Counted from the first letter of the stretch, positions 18,368 to 27,711 are shown. The stretch is 64,000 nt of DNA from Mycobacterium sp. SMC-8 (GCF_025263565.1 NZ_CP079865.1:744001-808000), one strand, 5' to 3'. Numbers and translations: made by a program. The notes: a model not told the origin generated them from the sequence alone.

Positions 18368-19113
18368 TGTCCACCACCCGCGCCGAGATCTGTGCCGTCG
18401 CGTGCGCCGAATTGTTCCGCGACGCAGGCGAGATCATGGTCAGCCCGATGACCACCATCGTGTCGATCGGCGCCCGGCTGGCCCGGTTGACGTTCTCCCC
18501 CGACATCGTGCTGACCGACGGGGAGGCCCGCCTGATCGCCGACACCCCGGCCATCGGCGCCGCCGCGGCGATCGAGGGCTGGATGCCGTTCGGCCGCGTC
18601 TTCGAGACGCTGGCGTGGGGCCGCCGGCATGTCGTGATGGGCGCCAACCAGATCGACCGCTACGGCAATCAGAACCTGTCCGCGTTCGGTCCGCTGCAGC
18701 ATCCGACCCGCCAGATGTTCGGCGTGCGGGGCGCACCCGGGAACACGATCAACCACGCCACAAGCTACTGGGTGGGCAACCATTCCAAGCGCGTGTTCGG
18801 CACTGAAGTCGACATCGTGTCCGGCATCGGTTGGGACAAAGTCGATCCCGACAATCCGGCCTACCGGTTCGTCAACGTCTACCGGGTGGTCACCAACCTC
18901 GGCGTGTTCGACTTCAACGGCCCGGACCACCAGATGCGCGCCGTGTCGCTGCACCCCGGTGTCGAACCGGACCAGGTCGCGGAGAACACCTCATTCGAGG
19001 TGCACGGCCTCGGCGAGGCCGAGAGCACCCGGCTTCCGTCAGCCGAGGAGCAGAAGCTGCTGCGTGAGGTGATCGACCCGAAATCGCTGCGGGACAGGGA
19101 AGTCAAGGTATGA
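18367..19113 (+). CDS. ipdB: CoA-transferase-family ring hydrolase beta subunit IpdB
   Basis: 248 aa, partner of IpdA. The sequence has the beta-subunit CoA-transferase fold (GANQIDRYGNQNLSAFG). GGAGG lies about 10 nt before the ATG at 18367. A GTG three bases earlier (18364), which would give a GTGA overlap with ipdA, is an equally possible start. It ends in an ATGA overlap with ipdC. Confidence 0.92.
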   Translation: MSTTRAEICAVACAELFRDAGEIMVSPMTTIVSIGARLARLTFSPDIVLTDGEARLIADTPAIGAAAAIEGWMPFGRVFETLAWGRRHVVMGANQIDRYGNQNLSAFGPLQHPTRQMFGVRGAPGNTINHATSYWVGNHSKRVFGTEVDIVSGIGWDKVDPDNPAYRFVNVYRVVTNLGVFDFNGPDHQMRAVSLHPGVEPDQVAENTSFEVHGLGEAESTRLPSAEEQKLLREVIDPKSLRDREVKV

Positions 19114-20183
19114 GTCGGCTCAGCACGCCGCTGACCGAACTGGTCGGCATCGAGCATCCGGTGGTGCAGACCGGGATGGGATGGGTGGCCGGCGCGCGGC
19201 TGGTCTCGGCGACCTCGAATGCCGGCGGTCTGGGAATTCTGGCCTCGGCGACCATGACGCTCGAGGAGCTCACCACCGCGGTGGCCAAGGTCAAGGCTGC
19301 CACCGACAAGCCGTTCGGGATCAACATCCGCGCCGACGCCGGTGATGCGAACCAGCGCGTCGACCTGCTGATCCGCGAAGGCGTCAAGGTCGCGTCATTC
19401 GCTCTCGCGCCGAAGCCGGAACTGATCGCGAAACTGAAAGACGCTCAAGTGGTGGTCATTCCGTCGGTCGGCCTGGCCAAACACGCCAAGAAGGTCGCCG
19501 GCTGGGGCGCCGACGCGGTGATCGTGCAGGGCGGCGAGGGCGGTGGGCACACCGGCCCGATCGCGACCACGCTGCTGCTGCCGTCCGTGCTCGACGCCGT
19601 CGCCGGCACCGGGATGCCGGTGATCGCCGCGGGCGGCTTCTTCGACGGAAGGGGTCTTGCCGCCGCGCTGTCCTACGGCGCCGCGGGGGTCGCGATGGGC
19701 ACCCGGTTCCTGCTGACGTCGGACTCGACGGTGCCCGATGCGGTCAAACAGCGCTATCTGAACGCCGCGCTGGACGGCACCGTGGTGTCGACCAAGGTCG
19801 ACGGTATGCCGCACCGCGTGCTGCGCACCGGGCTGGTCGAGAAGCTGGAAAGCGGTTCGCCGGTCCGGGGCCTCTCGGCGGCGGTGCTCAACGCTCAGAA
19901 GTTCAAGAAGATGTCCGGCATGACCTGGAAGTCGATGATCACCGACGGGCTGGCCATGCGGCACGGTAAGGACCTGACCTGGTCGCAGGTGGTGATGGCC
20001 GCCAATACCCCGATGCTGCTCAAGGCGGGTCTGGTCGAGGGCAACACCGAGGCCGGTGTGCTGGCCTCGGGTCAGGTGGCCGGGATCATCGAGGATCTGC
20101 CGTCGTGCGCGGAGCTGGTGCCCGCGATCGTCGCCGATGCCATCGAGCATCTTCGCTCTGCCACGGGCATGATCACCGGGTAG
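19110..20183 (+). CDS. ipdC: Nitronate monooxygenase-family reductase IpdC
   Basis: 357-aa FMN-dependent TIM barrel of the nitronate monooxygenase/2-nitropropane dioxygenase family. In the HIP pathway IpdC acts with IpdF on 5-hydroxy-HIC-CoA. Flavin/phosphate-binding features visible: VQGGEGGGHTG, IAAGGFFDGRGLAAAL and GAAGVAMGTRFLLT. It is the last gene of the echA20-ipdABC unit. In M. tuberculosis the ferredoxin gene fdxB follows; here it is absent. Confidence 0.9.
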   Translation: MSRLSTPLTELVGIEHPVVQTGMGWVAGARLVSATSNAGGLGILASATMTLEELTTAVAKVKAATDKPFGINIRADAGDANQRVDLLIREGVKVASFALAPKPELIAKLKDAQVVVIPSVGLAKHAKKVAGWGADAVIVQGGEGGGHTGPIATTLLLPSVLDAVAGTGMPVIAAGGFFDGRGLAAALSYGAAGVAMGTRFLLTSDSTVPDAVKQRYLNAALDGTVVSTKVDGMPHRVLRTGLVEKLESGSPVRGLSAAVLNAQKFKKMSGMTWKSMITDGLAMRHGKDLTWSQVVMAANTPMLLKAGLVEGNTEAGVLASGQVAGIIEDLPSCAELVPAIVADAIEHLRSATGMITG

Positions 20184-20218
20184 GTCTTCACCGGGCATGC
20201 TTCGGGTATTGAGAACGC

Positions 20219-21763
20219 ATGTCGGATCTCGCGGAGTGGTTCCTCACCGAAGAGGAGCGCGGCAACCCTCACTCCCGGCTGCCCGCCTGGTGTGCGGGCA
20301 GCCGCGCGGAGCCGCTGATCCACGGCGCGACCTACTTCGACCAGCTGGTCACCGAAGTGGAGGCGTTACGCGCCGGTGACCACCTGTTCTTCACCGACTG
20401 GCGCGGTGACCCCGGCCAGAAGATGCGTGACGACGGACCGACAGTCGCCCAGCTCTTCTGCCACGCCGCCGAGCGCGGCGTCGTGGTCAAAGGTCTCGTG
20501 TGGCGTTCGCATCTCGACAGATTCGCCTACAGCGAGGAAGAGAACCAGCACCTGGGCGAGGCGATCGAGAAGGCCGGCGGAGAGGTGCTGCTCGACCAGC
20601 GGGTCCGCTTCGGCGGTTCCCACCACCAGAAGCTCGTCGTGCTGCGCCATCCGGACGCCCCCGACCGTGACGTCGCCTTCGCCGGAGGAATCGACCTGTG
20701 CCATTCCCGGCGCGACGACGCATCTCATCGCGGGGACCCTCAAGCGGTCCGGATGGCGAAAAGCTACGGTGACCACCCGCCGTGGCATGACGTGCAGCTG
20801 CGGCTGCAGGGCCCGGTGGTCGGCGCGCTGGATACCGCGTTCCGAGAGCGCTGGACCGACCCCGCCCAGCTGGACATGCTGTCGCCGGTCGCCTGGATCC
20901 GCGACAAGCTGCGCGGCGCCGACCTCGAACCCGGTGAACTACCCGAACAACCGCCCGACCCACCGCCCTGCGGGCGGCACACGGTACAGGTGCTGCGCAC
21001 CTATCCCGACGCGCATTTCGAGTACGATTTCGCCCCTGACGGCGAGCGGAGCATCGCCAGGGGATATAGCAAGGCGGTACGCCGCGCCCGCCGGCTGATC
21101 TATCTGGAGGACCAGTATCTGTGGTCGAAGCGGGTGGCTCAGTTGTTCGCCGGTGCCCTCGCCGACAATCCTGACCTGCATCTGGTGGCCGTGGTCCCGC
21201 GTCATCCCGATGTCGACGGCAGGCTGGCGCTGCCGCCCAACCTGATCGGCCGTCGCGAGGCGATCGAGGCCTGCAGCCGGGTCAGCCCTGAGCGTGTGCA
21301 TGTGTTCGACCTCGAAAACCATTGGAGTACACCTGTCTACGTACATGCGAAGGTATGCGTGGTGGACGACGTGTGGGCCAGCGTCGGCAGCGACAACTTC
21401 AACCGACGGTCCTGGACCCATGACAGCGAGCTGTCGTGCGCGGTGCTGGACGACGACGGCGTGTTCGCGCGGGATCTGCGGCTGCGGTTGCTGCGTGAGC
21501 ACCTCGACCGTGCCGAGGACGGTAGCCAGGACGGCGGGCTGGCCGAACCACACACCGCTGTCGCGGAGATCATCGCCTCGGCTGAGGCACTCGAAGACTG
21601 GCACAGGGCCGGGCGGCAGGGTCCGCGCCCGGCGGGCCGACTGCGTCCGCACCGGCCCGAGCGGCTGAGCCGGTTGACCCGGCTGTGGGCGGGACCGGCC
21701 TACCGGATGTTCTACGACCCGGGCGGGCGGAACTACCGCGACCGCGTCCGGGGCCGGTGGTGA
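20219..21763 (+). CDS. Phospholipase D-like (PLDc family) protein
   Basis: 514 aa with two PLD-type motifs. The second is canonical HxKxxxxD (VHAKVCVVDD, followed by GSDNFNRRS). The first, HHQKLVVLRHPD near 140, keeps His and Lys but has Arg where the Asp normally stands. Likely hydrolyses or exchanges a phosphodiester head group (phospholipase or cardiolipin-synthase-like), but the substrate is unknown. No signal peptide is seen. No ribosome binding site precedes the ATG; TATTGA just upstream could be the -10 of a leaderless mRNA. First gene of the accessory block after ipdC. Confidence 0.8.
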   Translation: MSDLAEWFLTEEERGNPHSRLPAWCAGSRAEPLIHGATYFDQLVTEVEALRAGDHLFFTDWRGDPGQKMRDDGPTVAQLFCHAAERGVVVKGLVWRSHLDRFAYSEEENQHLGEAIEKAGGEVLLDQRVRFGGSHHQKLVVLRHPDAPDRDVAFAGGIDLCHSRRDDASHRGDPQAVRMAKSYGDHPPWHDVQLRLQGPVVGALDTAFRERWTDPAQLDMLSPVAWIRDKLRGADLEPGELPEQPPDPPPCGRHTVQVLRTYPDAHFEYDFAPDGERSIARGYSKAVRRARRLIYLEDQYLWSKRVAQLFAGALADNPDLHLVAVVPRHPDVDGRLALPPNLIGRREAIEACSRVSPERVHVFDLENHWSTPVYVHAKVCVVDDVWASVGSDNFNRRSWTHDSELSCAVLDDDGVFARDLRLRLLREHLDRAEDGSQDGGLAEPHTAVAEIIASAEALEDWHRAGRQGPRPAGRLRPHRPERLSRLTRLWAGPAYRMFYDPGGRNYRDRVRGRW

Positions 21764-21830
21764 TCACACATTTGACACGCGTCCAGCGATTCCGCCGTGC
21801 GCTCGATGCGAGCTTCCTAGACTCGGCCGC

Positions 21831-22943
21831 ATGAAGACCAACGCGGCGATTCTGTGGGAGTACGGCGGAGACTGGACGGTGGAGGAAATCGACCTCGATC
21901 CGCCGGGTGACGGTGAGGTGCTGGTGTCCTGGGAGGCCACCGGTCTGTGCCATTCCGACGAACACATCCGCACCGGCGATCTGCCCGCCCCGCTGCCCCT
22001 GATCGGCGGCCACGAGGGTGCGGGTATCGTCCGCGAGGTCGGTCCGGGCGTCGTCGGTCTCGCGCCGGGCGACCACGTCGTGGCGTCGTTCCTGCCCGCC
22101 TGTGGGCGGTGCCGGTTCTGCTCGACCGGCCATCAGAACCTATGCGACCTCGGCGCGATGATCATGGCCGGCACTCAGCTCGACGGCACCTACCGCCGCC
22201 ACATCCGCGGACAGGACGTCGGCGTGATGGCGCTCGTCGGCACGTTCTCCCAGTACGGGACCGTGCCGGAGGCGTCCATCGTCAAGATCGACGACGACCT
22301 GCCGCTGTCGCGGGCGTGCCTGCTCGGCTGCGGCGTCACCACCGGCTGGGGTTCGGCGGTCAACACCGCCGACGTCTCCCCCGGCGACACCGTCGTCGTC
22401 ATCGGGTTGGGCGGCATCGGCAGCGGCGCGATCCAGGGCGCCCGGCTGGCCGGCGCCGAGAAGATCGTCGTCGTCGAACCGGTGGAATCGAAGCGGGACT
22501 TGGCATTCCGGTTCGGTGCCACACACTTCGTGACCTCGATGGAAGAGGCGACCGCGTTGGTCGCCGAGCTCACCCGCGGGGTGATGGCCGACTCGGCGAT
22601 CCTGACCGTCGGTCTGCTGGAGGGCTCGATGCTCGAGGAGGCTGCCAACATCATCCGCAAGGGCGGGGCCGTGGTGATGACGGCGCTGTCGACGATGGCC
22701 GATAATCAGCCGACGCTGGGCATGATGATGTTCACGCTGTTCCAGAAGCGGCTGCTCGGCAGCCTCTACGGCGAGGCCAACCCGCGCGCCGACATCCCGC
22801 GGCTGCTGTCGCTGTACCGCGAGGGCAAGTTGCTGCTGGACGAGACCGTCACCCACGAGTACAAGCTGGCCGAGGTCAACGAGGGCTACGAGGACATGCG
22901 CTCCGGACGCAACATCCGCGGCGTGATCCTGCACGACCACTGA
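21831..22943 (+). CDS. Zinc alcohol dehydrogenase, NDMA-dependent type
   Basis: 370-aa medium-chain zinc dehydrogenase. Catalytic Zn ligands lie in GLCHSDEH and GGHEGAG, the structural zinc lobe is CGRCRFC plus the Cys of HQNLC, and the nucleotide-binding GLGGIGSGAI follows. It resembles the mycobacterial group with tightly bound nicotinamide and an external electron acceptor (NDMA-dependent family). Substrate unknown. TAGACT 8 nt before the ATG and the lack of a ribosome binding site suggest a leaderless transcript. A strong hairpin follows the gene. Confidence 0.85.
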   Translation: MKTNAAILWEYGGDWTVEEIDLDPPGDGEVLVSWEATGLCHSDEHIRTGDLPAPLPLIGGHEGAGIVREVGPGVVGLAPGDHVVASFLPACGRCRFCSTGHQNLCDLGAMIMAGTQLDGTYRRHIRGQDVGVMALVGTFSQYGTVPEASIVKIDDDLPLSRACLLGCGVTTGWGSAVNTADVSPGDTVVVIGLGGIGSGAIQGARLAGAEKIVVVEPVESKRDLAFRFGATHFVTSMEEATALVAELTRGVMADSAILTVGLLEGSMLEEAANIIRKGGAVVMTALSTMADNQPTLGMMMFTLFQKRLLGSLYGEANPRADIPRLLSLYREGKLLLDETVTHEYKLAEVNEGYEDMRSGRNIRGVILHDH

Positions 22944-22947
22944 GCCC

Positions 22948-23008
22948 GCCGAAATCGCATTCCACGTGCGGATTTCGCGAAAAACGGCGCGTGGAATGCG
23001 ATTTCGGC
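22948..23008. terminator. Perfect 19-bp inverted repeat between convergent genes
   Basis: Arms 22948-22966 and 22990-23008 are perfectly complementary, with a 23-nt loop. It lies between the stop of the alcohol dehydrogenase and the end of ectD, which point at each other, so it probably serves as a bidirectional terminator. There is no T-run, which is usual for mycobacteria. Confidence 0.7.
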
Positions 23009-23009
23009 G

Positions 23010-23924
23010 TCAGCCGGCGAGGGCAGGGGTGCTGAATGGGTGGCTCGTGCGAGCCGCCAGATACTCCGGACGCGGGGTTTCGGCCCGGTACGGCGCCACC
23101 AGCCGGTTCTGCACAGAGTTGAACACCAGAAAGATGTTCGACCTTGGGTACGGCGTGATGTTCGAACCCGATCCGTGCATGATGTTGCAGTCGAACCACA
23201 GCGCGGTTCCCGCGGGCCCGGTGACCTGCTCGATGCCGTGCCGATCGGCGGCTGCGGTCAAGGTGGCGCGGCTCGGTACGCCGATCTCCTGCTTGACCAA
23301 TGACGACGCGTGATTGTCGCGGGGTGTGGCACCGACGCAGGGGTAGAACACCCGGTGCGACCCGGGCATCACCATCAACGAGCCGTTGTATGGAAAGTTC
23401 TGCGTCAGCGCGATCGAGCATGAGACCGCACGCATCTCGGGCATGCCGTCCTCGGCGTGCCAGGTCTCGAAATCGGAGTGCCAGTAGAAGCCGGTGCCGG
23501 TGAAGCCGGGCATCATGTTGATGCGCGCCTGATGCAGATAAACGTCGCTACCCAGAAGCTGACGGGCGACGGGAAGCACGGTGTCGAGGGTGACGACCTC
23601 GCCGATCAGATCGCTGAACAGGTGCGGCTGGAACACCGACCGGACGCTGCCACCGGGCTCGCGGATGATCCGTGGGTCCTGCCCGTCCGATGTCGCCGCA
23701 ACGCGGTCGAGTTCTGCGGTCAACGCCGGCAGCCAGGCCGCCTCCACGGTGTCGGACCGCACCAGATAGCCGTTGCGCGCCATGGACTGCAGATCAGATT
23801 CGGCGAGCGGGCCGTGGGCCGATGTACCCCAGACCGTCGGCTCCGCGCGCGTGATCGGGTCGATCTGCTCATCGAGCCGGGTGGGGTACCGGTCTGCGCT
23901 CTGCGAGGGATGCTCGGAACTCAA
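23010..23924 (-). CDS. ectD: Ectoine 5-hydroxylase EctD
   Basis: 304-aa Fe(II)/2-oxoglutarate dioxygenase converting ectoine to 5-hydroxyectoine. The EctD signature with the iron ligands His and Asp (FYWHSDFETWHAEDGMP) and the distal His (NIMHGSGSN) are present. The TTG at 23924 overlaps the ectC stop as TTGA; the frame runs on to 24002 inside ectC without another good start. Length fits the family (about 295-305 aa). Last gene of ectABCD. Confidence 0.92.
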   Translation of the reverse strand: MSSEHPSQSADRYPTRLDEQIDPITRAEPTVWGTSAHGPLAESDLQSMARNGYLVRSDTVEAAWLPALTAELDRVAATSDGQDPRIIREPGGSVRSVFQPHLFSDLIGEVVTLDTVLPVARQLLGSDVYLHQARINMMPGFTGTGFYWHSDFETWHAEDGMPEMRAVSCSIALTQNFPYNGSLMVMPGSHRVFYPCVGATPRDNHASSLVKQEIGVPSRATLTAAADRHGIEQVTGPAGTALWFDCNIMHGSGSNITPYPRSNIFLVFNSVQNRLVAPYRAETPRPEYLAARTSHPFSTPALAG

Positions 23925-24313
23925 CTCGCCCGCACCGCCGGGGGGTAGGCGCCGTTCTCGTCGTGGACCTCCTGGCCGGTGACGGGCGGGTTGAACACAC
24001 ATAGCATGCGCATCGTGGTCTCACAGGTGACCCGGTGCCGCTCATGACCGTTGAGCAGATACATGGTGCCGGGCCGCAAGGGATACACCTCGCCGGTCTC
24101 ATGATCGGTGAGCGTGCCTGTGCCCTCCACGACCCAGACGGCCTCCACATGGTGCTGATAGTGGAACTCGCTCACCGAGTTCGCGTCGATGGTGGTCTCG
24201 TGAAAAGAGAACCCGACGCCGTCGTCGGCCAGGATGATCCGCTTGGACCGCCAATGCTTGGCTGCCACATCGCGATTCGTCCCGGTAATCTCGTCAGTGG
24301 TGCGGACGATCAA
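23921..24313 (-). CDS. ectC: L-ectoine synthase EctC
   Basis: 130-aa cupin that cyclises N-gamma-acetyl-diaminobutyrate to ectoine. It begins MIVRTTDEI, the family start, and contains FHYQHHVEAVWVVEGTG and PLRPGTMYLLNGHERH. The start codon is TTG with AAGGAG 11 nt upstream. It lies 40 nt after ectB and overlaps ectD by 4 nt. Confidence 0.95.
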   Translation of the reverse strand: MIVRTTDEITGTNRDVAAKHWRSKRIILADDGVGFSFHETTIDANSVSEFHYQHHVEAVWVVEGTGTLTDHETGEVYPLRPGTMYLLNGHERHRVTCETTMRMLCVFNPPVTGQEVHDENGAYPPAVRAS

Positions 24314-24353
24314 CGGTCTGCACGCTCCTTTCTGTAGATGGTTCGGCGGTCGT

Positions 24354-25643
24354 TCAGGCGACAGTCACCGCGATCGACTCGGCGAGGATGTCGATGCCTG
24401 TGTCCAGCTCCTCTTCGGATGTCGTCAGCGGGGGTAGTAGCTTGATCACCTCGTCGGACGGACCGCTGGTCTCCATCAGCAGGCCCCGCTCGAACGCGGC
24501 GGCGCACGCCGCACCCGCCAGCGCCGCATCCTCGAACTTCAGCCCCTGGGCCAACCCGCGCCCACGGGCACTGATGCCCGGGTGGCTCGCGGCGATACCG
24601 TCGAGCCGCTCTCGAACCCGCTGACCTTTGGCCAGTGTGTCCTCGACGAATGTTTCGGTCTCCCAATAGGTTTCGAGCGCTTTGGCGGCGGTGACGAAAG
24701 CCGGGTTGTGGCCCCGGAAGGTCCCGTTGTGCTCACCGGGAGCCCATACGTCGAGTTCGCGGCGGAACAGGGTCAGCGCCATCGGCAGTCCATAACCGCT
24801 GATCGACTTCGACAGCGTGACGATATCGGGGACGATACCGGCCTCTTCGAAGCTGAAGAACGGACCTGTCCGCCCGCACCCCATCTGGACATCGTCGACG
24901 ATGAGCAGGATCTCACGACGCTGACACAACTCGGCCAGCCCGCGCAGCCACTCCACCCGCGCCACGTTGAGACCGCCTTCGCCCTGCACGGTTTCGACGA
25001 TGACGGCAGCCGGTCGATTCAGGCCGCTGCCGGAGTCGTCGAGCACACGCTCGAACCAATGGAAATCCTCCGTGACCCCGCCGAAGTAGTTGTCGTACGG
25101 CATCGGCGTCGCATGGACCAGTGGGATTCCGGCACCGGCGCGCTTCATCGAGTTGCCGGTGACCGACAAAGCCCCGAGCGTCATTCCGTGAAATGCGTTG
25201 GTGAAACTGATGATCGACTCGCGGCCGGTCACCTTGCGGGCGAGTTTGAGCGCTGCCTCGACCGTGTTCGCCCCGGTCGGTCCCGGGAACTGCACTTTGT
25301 AGTCGAGTCCGCGCGGCCGCAGGATCAGCCGCTCGAACGTCTCGAGGAAGCGGGTCTTGGCTTCGGTCGCCATGTCCAGCGAGTGCACGATCATGTCGCT
25401 GGACAGGTAATCGAGCAGCGGCTCCTTGAGGATCGGATTGTTGTGTCCGTAGTTCAAAGCCCCTGCGCCGGCGAAGAAATCAAGATAGCGGCAACCAGAG
25501 GTGTCGGTCACCCACGATCCCTGGGCGGTAGCCATGGTGGCCGGCCAGCCGCGGCAGTAGCTGCGAACCTCCGATTCGACGGAGCTGTACACCGCTGGGA
25601 GATCGGGTTCTTCGGGACGGACGATGGTGGCTGGAGTTGACAT
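24354..25643 (-). CDS. ectB: Diaminobutyrate-2-oxoglutarate transaminase EctB
   Basis: 429-aa class III PLP aminotransferase making L-2,4-diaminobutyrate from aspartate semialdehyde. The PLP lysine is in TLSKSISGYG, and the cofactor site shows PTGANTVEAALKLARK and DDVQMGCGRTG. AAAGGA is 4 nt before the ATG. Second gene of the ectoine operon. Confidence 0.94.
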   Translation of the reverse strand: MSTPATIVRPEEPDLPAVYSSVESEVRSYCRGWPATMATAQGSWVTDTSGCRYLDFFAGAGALNYGHNNPILKEPLLDYLSSDMIVHSLDMATEAKTRFLETFERLILRPRGLDYKVQFPGPTGANTVEAALKLARKVTGRESIISFTNAFHGMTLGALSVTGNSMKRAGAGIPLVHATPMPYDNYFGGVTEDFHWFERVLDDSGSGLNRPAAVIVETVQGEGGLNVARVEWLRGLAELCQRREILLIVDDVQMGCGRTGPFFSFEEAGIVPDIVTLSKSISGYGLPMALTLFRRELDVWAPGEHNGTFRGHNPAFVTAAKALETYWETETFVEDTLAKGQRVRERLDGIAASHPGISARGRGLAQGLKFEDAALAGAACAAAFERGLLMETSGPSDEVIKLLPPLTTSEEELDTGIDILAESIAVTVA

Positions 25644-25661
25644 GTGTCCTTTCGGTGGTGG

Positions 25662-26273
25662 TCAGTCGACCAGGGGTGTCGCGAGCGGACCGATTCGCAG
25701 AAGTGGCTCGTCCTCGTGGTTTCCGCCGGAATCGAGTTGAGCAGAGGTGAAGTGGGGTTGTTCGACGATACGGACGCCGTGCCGCCTGGCGAATGCGCCG
25801 AAGAAGGCCCGCGAGGCCGCGTTGTCCGGTGACACGGTGGCCTCGACGGTGACCGGATGACCGTGGCGGTCACGCCGCACCCTGTCGACCAAGGTGTCCA
25901 GCATGACGCCGGCCAGTCCGGTACCGCGCGCGGAAGCGGCGACGGCGACCTGCCAGACGAATAGGACGTCGGGCCGGGCTGGGGGGAAGTAGGCGGTGAT
26001 CAAACCGCAGAGATCGCCGTCCCGGTCCGCCACTATCGTGGTGTCGGCAAAGTCCGTGGCCATCAGCAGATAGGTGTACGTCGAGTTCACATCGAGCACG
26101 CCGGTGTCGGCAACAAGACCGTGCATCGCGATCGCGTCCCGATCAGACGGTCGCCGAAGAAAGCGGGCCCATGAATTGCTGCGTACCACAGCGCTTTTCG
26201 CAGCGGTTGTCCACGTGCGCGGCGCAAGGTCTGCGCCAGGCGGCACAGGTATGTTCACTTTTGAGATCACCAC
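25662..26273 (-). CDS. ectA: L-2,4-diaminobutyrate N-gamma-acetyltransferase EctA
   Basis: GNAT-fold acetyltransferase giving N-gamma-acetyl-diaminobutyrate. The family core begins with FLRRPSDRDAIAMHGLV and GVLDVNSTYTYLL, and the acetyl-CoA loop is ASARGTGLAGVML. The frame is open to an ATG at 26381 (239 aa), longer than the usual 160-190 aa. I place the start tentatively at the GTG at 26273 (203 aa), but no start here has a good ribosome binding site. First gene of the operon, 18 nt before ectB. Confidence 0.88.
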   Translation of the reverse strand: MVISKVNIPVPPGADLAPRTWTTAAKSAVVRSNSWARFLRRPSDRDAIAMHGLVADTGVLDVNSTYTYLLMATDFADTTIVADRDGDLCGLITAYFPPARPDVLFVWQVAVAASARGTGLAGVMLDTLVDRVRRDRHGHPVTVEATVSPDNAASRAFFGAFARRHGVRIVEQPHFTSAQLDSGGNHEDEPLLRIGPLATPLVD

Positions 26274-26381
26274 CGAACAGAGTTTTCGTGCGTCATCAGT
26301 TACGTCATCGGTGCTCCGACCGTATTCCGGCAAAGGTTTGACGCGCAAGCCTCCGATGGCCGCCCAGATACGGAATCCCAT

Positions 26382-26550
26382 TCCCGCTGCGGCGCGCTGA
26401 CGGCGGCGTTTCCGCCCATCAGCAGCTCACAGCGCCTTCTCAGCTGTGATCAAATCGTTACCTTGGCTCCGGCGCGGTGATCCATCTCACAAGACAGCGC
26501 GAGACGAACGAGCACGCCTTTACCGGCGTGGCGCCACGGTTACCTGATCT
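26382..26550. other. Spacer between ectA and fadA6
   Basis: About 170 nt between the ectA open frame and the fadA6 stop, both on the minus strand. The ect promoter should lie here or in the upstream part of the ectA frame. I see no clear operator and no strong hairpin. Confidence 0.35.
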
Positions 26551-27711
26551 TCAGAGTCGTTCGATGATCGTGACGTTCGCGGTGCCGCCGCCCTCACACA
26601 TCGTCTGCAGGCCGTAGCGCCCGCCGGTGCGCTCCAGCGTGTTCAGCATCGTGGCGAAAAGCTTTGCGCCCGTGGCGCCGAGCGGATGGCCGAGGGCGAT
26701 CGCGCCACCGTTCGGGTTGACCTTATCCGGGTCGGCCTTGGTCTCCTTAAGCCAGGCCTGTACGACCGGCGCGAACGCCTCGTTGATCTCGACGGTGTCG
26801 ATGTCGTCGATCGACAGCCCGGTCTTGTCGAGCGCGTAGCGGGTGGCCGGGATAGGGCCGGTGAGCATGAACACGGGATCGGCGCCGCGGGCGCTGATGT
26901 GGTGGATGCGCGCGCGAGGTTTGAGGCCGTGCTCCTTGACCGCCTTCTCAGAGGCGAGCAGTACGGCGCTGGCGCCGTCGGAGATCTGGCTCGCCATCGC
27001 CGCGGTCAGCCGTCCCCCGTCGACGAGGGTCTTCAGGCCCGCCATCTTCTCCAGCGAGGTGTCACGCGGGCCCTCGTCGATCGCGAAGCTGCCGCCGTCC
27101 ACGTCGACCGGGATGATCTCGTTCTCGAAGTGGCCCGCCCGGATCGCGGCCTGCGCGCGCTGGTGGCTGGTCAGTGCGAACTGCTCCATGTCCTCACGGG
27201 AGATGTCCCACTTCTCGGCGATCATCTCGGCGCCGCGGAACTGCGAGATCTCCTGGTCCCCGTAACGGTGCAGCCAGCTCTTGGATTCGTTTGTCGGAGA
27301 AGTGAATCCGAACTGCTCGCCGACGATCATCGCGGAGCTGATCGGGATCTGGCTCATGTTCTGCATTCCGCCGGCGACGATCAGATCAGCGGTGCCCGAC
27401 AGGATCGCCTGTGCACCGAACGAGATCGCCTGCTGGCTGGAACCACATTGGCGGTCGACGGTCACACCGGGCACTTCTTCCGGGTAGCCGGCGGCGAGCC
27501 AGGACAGCCGCGCGATGTTGCCGGCCTGCGGGCCGATTGCGTCGACGCAGCCGGCGACGACGTCGTCAACGGCGGCCGGGTCGACGTCGTTGCGCGCGAA
27601 CAGGCCGCGCCATCCCGCCGCACCGAGATCGACCGGATGCATGCCGGCCAGCGACCCGTTGCGCTTGCCGATCGCGGTGCGTACAGCGTCGATGACATAC
27701 GCCTCAGCCAT
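26551..27711 (-). CDS. fadA6: Acetyl-CoA acetyltransferase FadA6 (Rv3556c-like)
   Basis: 386-aa thiolase acting late in HIP catabolism. Catalytic Cys in DRQCGSSQQAISFG, His in [18 protein letters not shown], and the second Cys in MCEGGGTANVTI. The ATG overlaps the kstR2 stop by 8 nt, so the unit is translated as an operon (fadE30-ipdF-kstR2-fadA6). Confidence 0.92.
   Translation of the reverse strand: MAEAYVIDAVRTAIGKRNGSLAGMHPVDLGAAGWRGLFARNDVDPAAVDDVVAGCVDAIGPQAGNIARLSWLAAGYPEEVPGVTVDRQCGSSQQAISFGAQAILSGTADLIVAGGMQNMSQIPISSAMIVGEQFGFTSPTNESKSWLHRYGDQEISQFRGAEMIAEKWDISREDMEQFALTSHQRAQAAIRAGHFENEIIPVDVDGGSFAIDEGPRDTSLEKMAGLKTLVDGGRLTAAMASQISDGASAVLLASEKAVKEHGLKPRARIHHISARGADPVFMLTGPIPATRYALDKTGLSIDDIDTVEINEAFAPVVQAWLKETKADPDKVNPNGGAIALGHPLGATGAKLFATMLNTLERTGGRYGLQTMCEGGGTANVTIIERL

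Noticed and set aside
21772..21823. TTGACA with TAGACT as a sigma-70 promoter for the alcohol dehydrogenase gene
   Set aside because: The two hexamers are 40 nt apart, too far for one promoter; only the TAGACT was kept as a possible -10.
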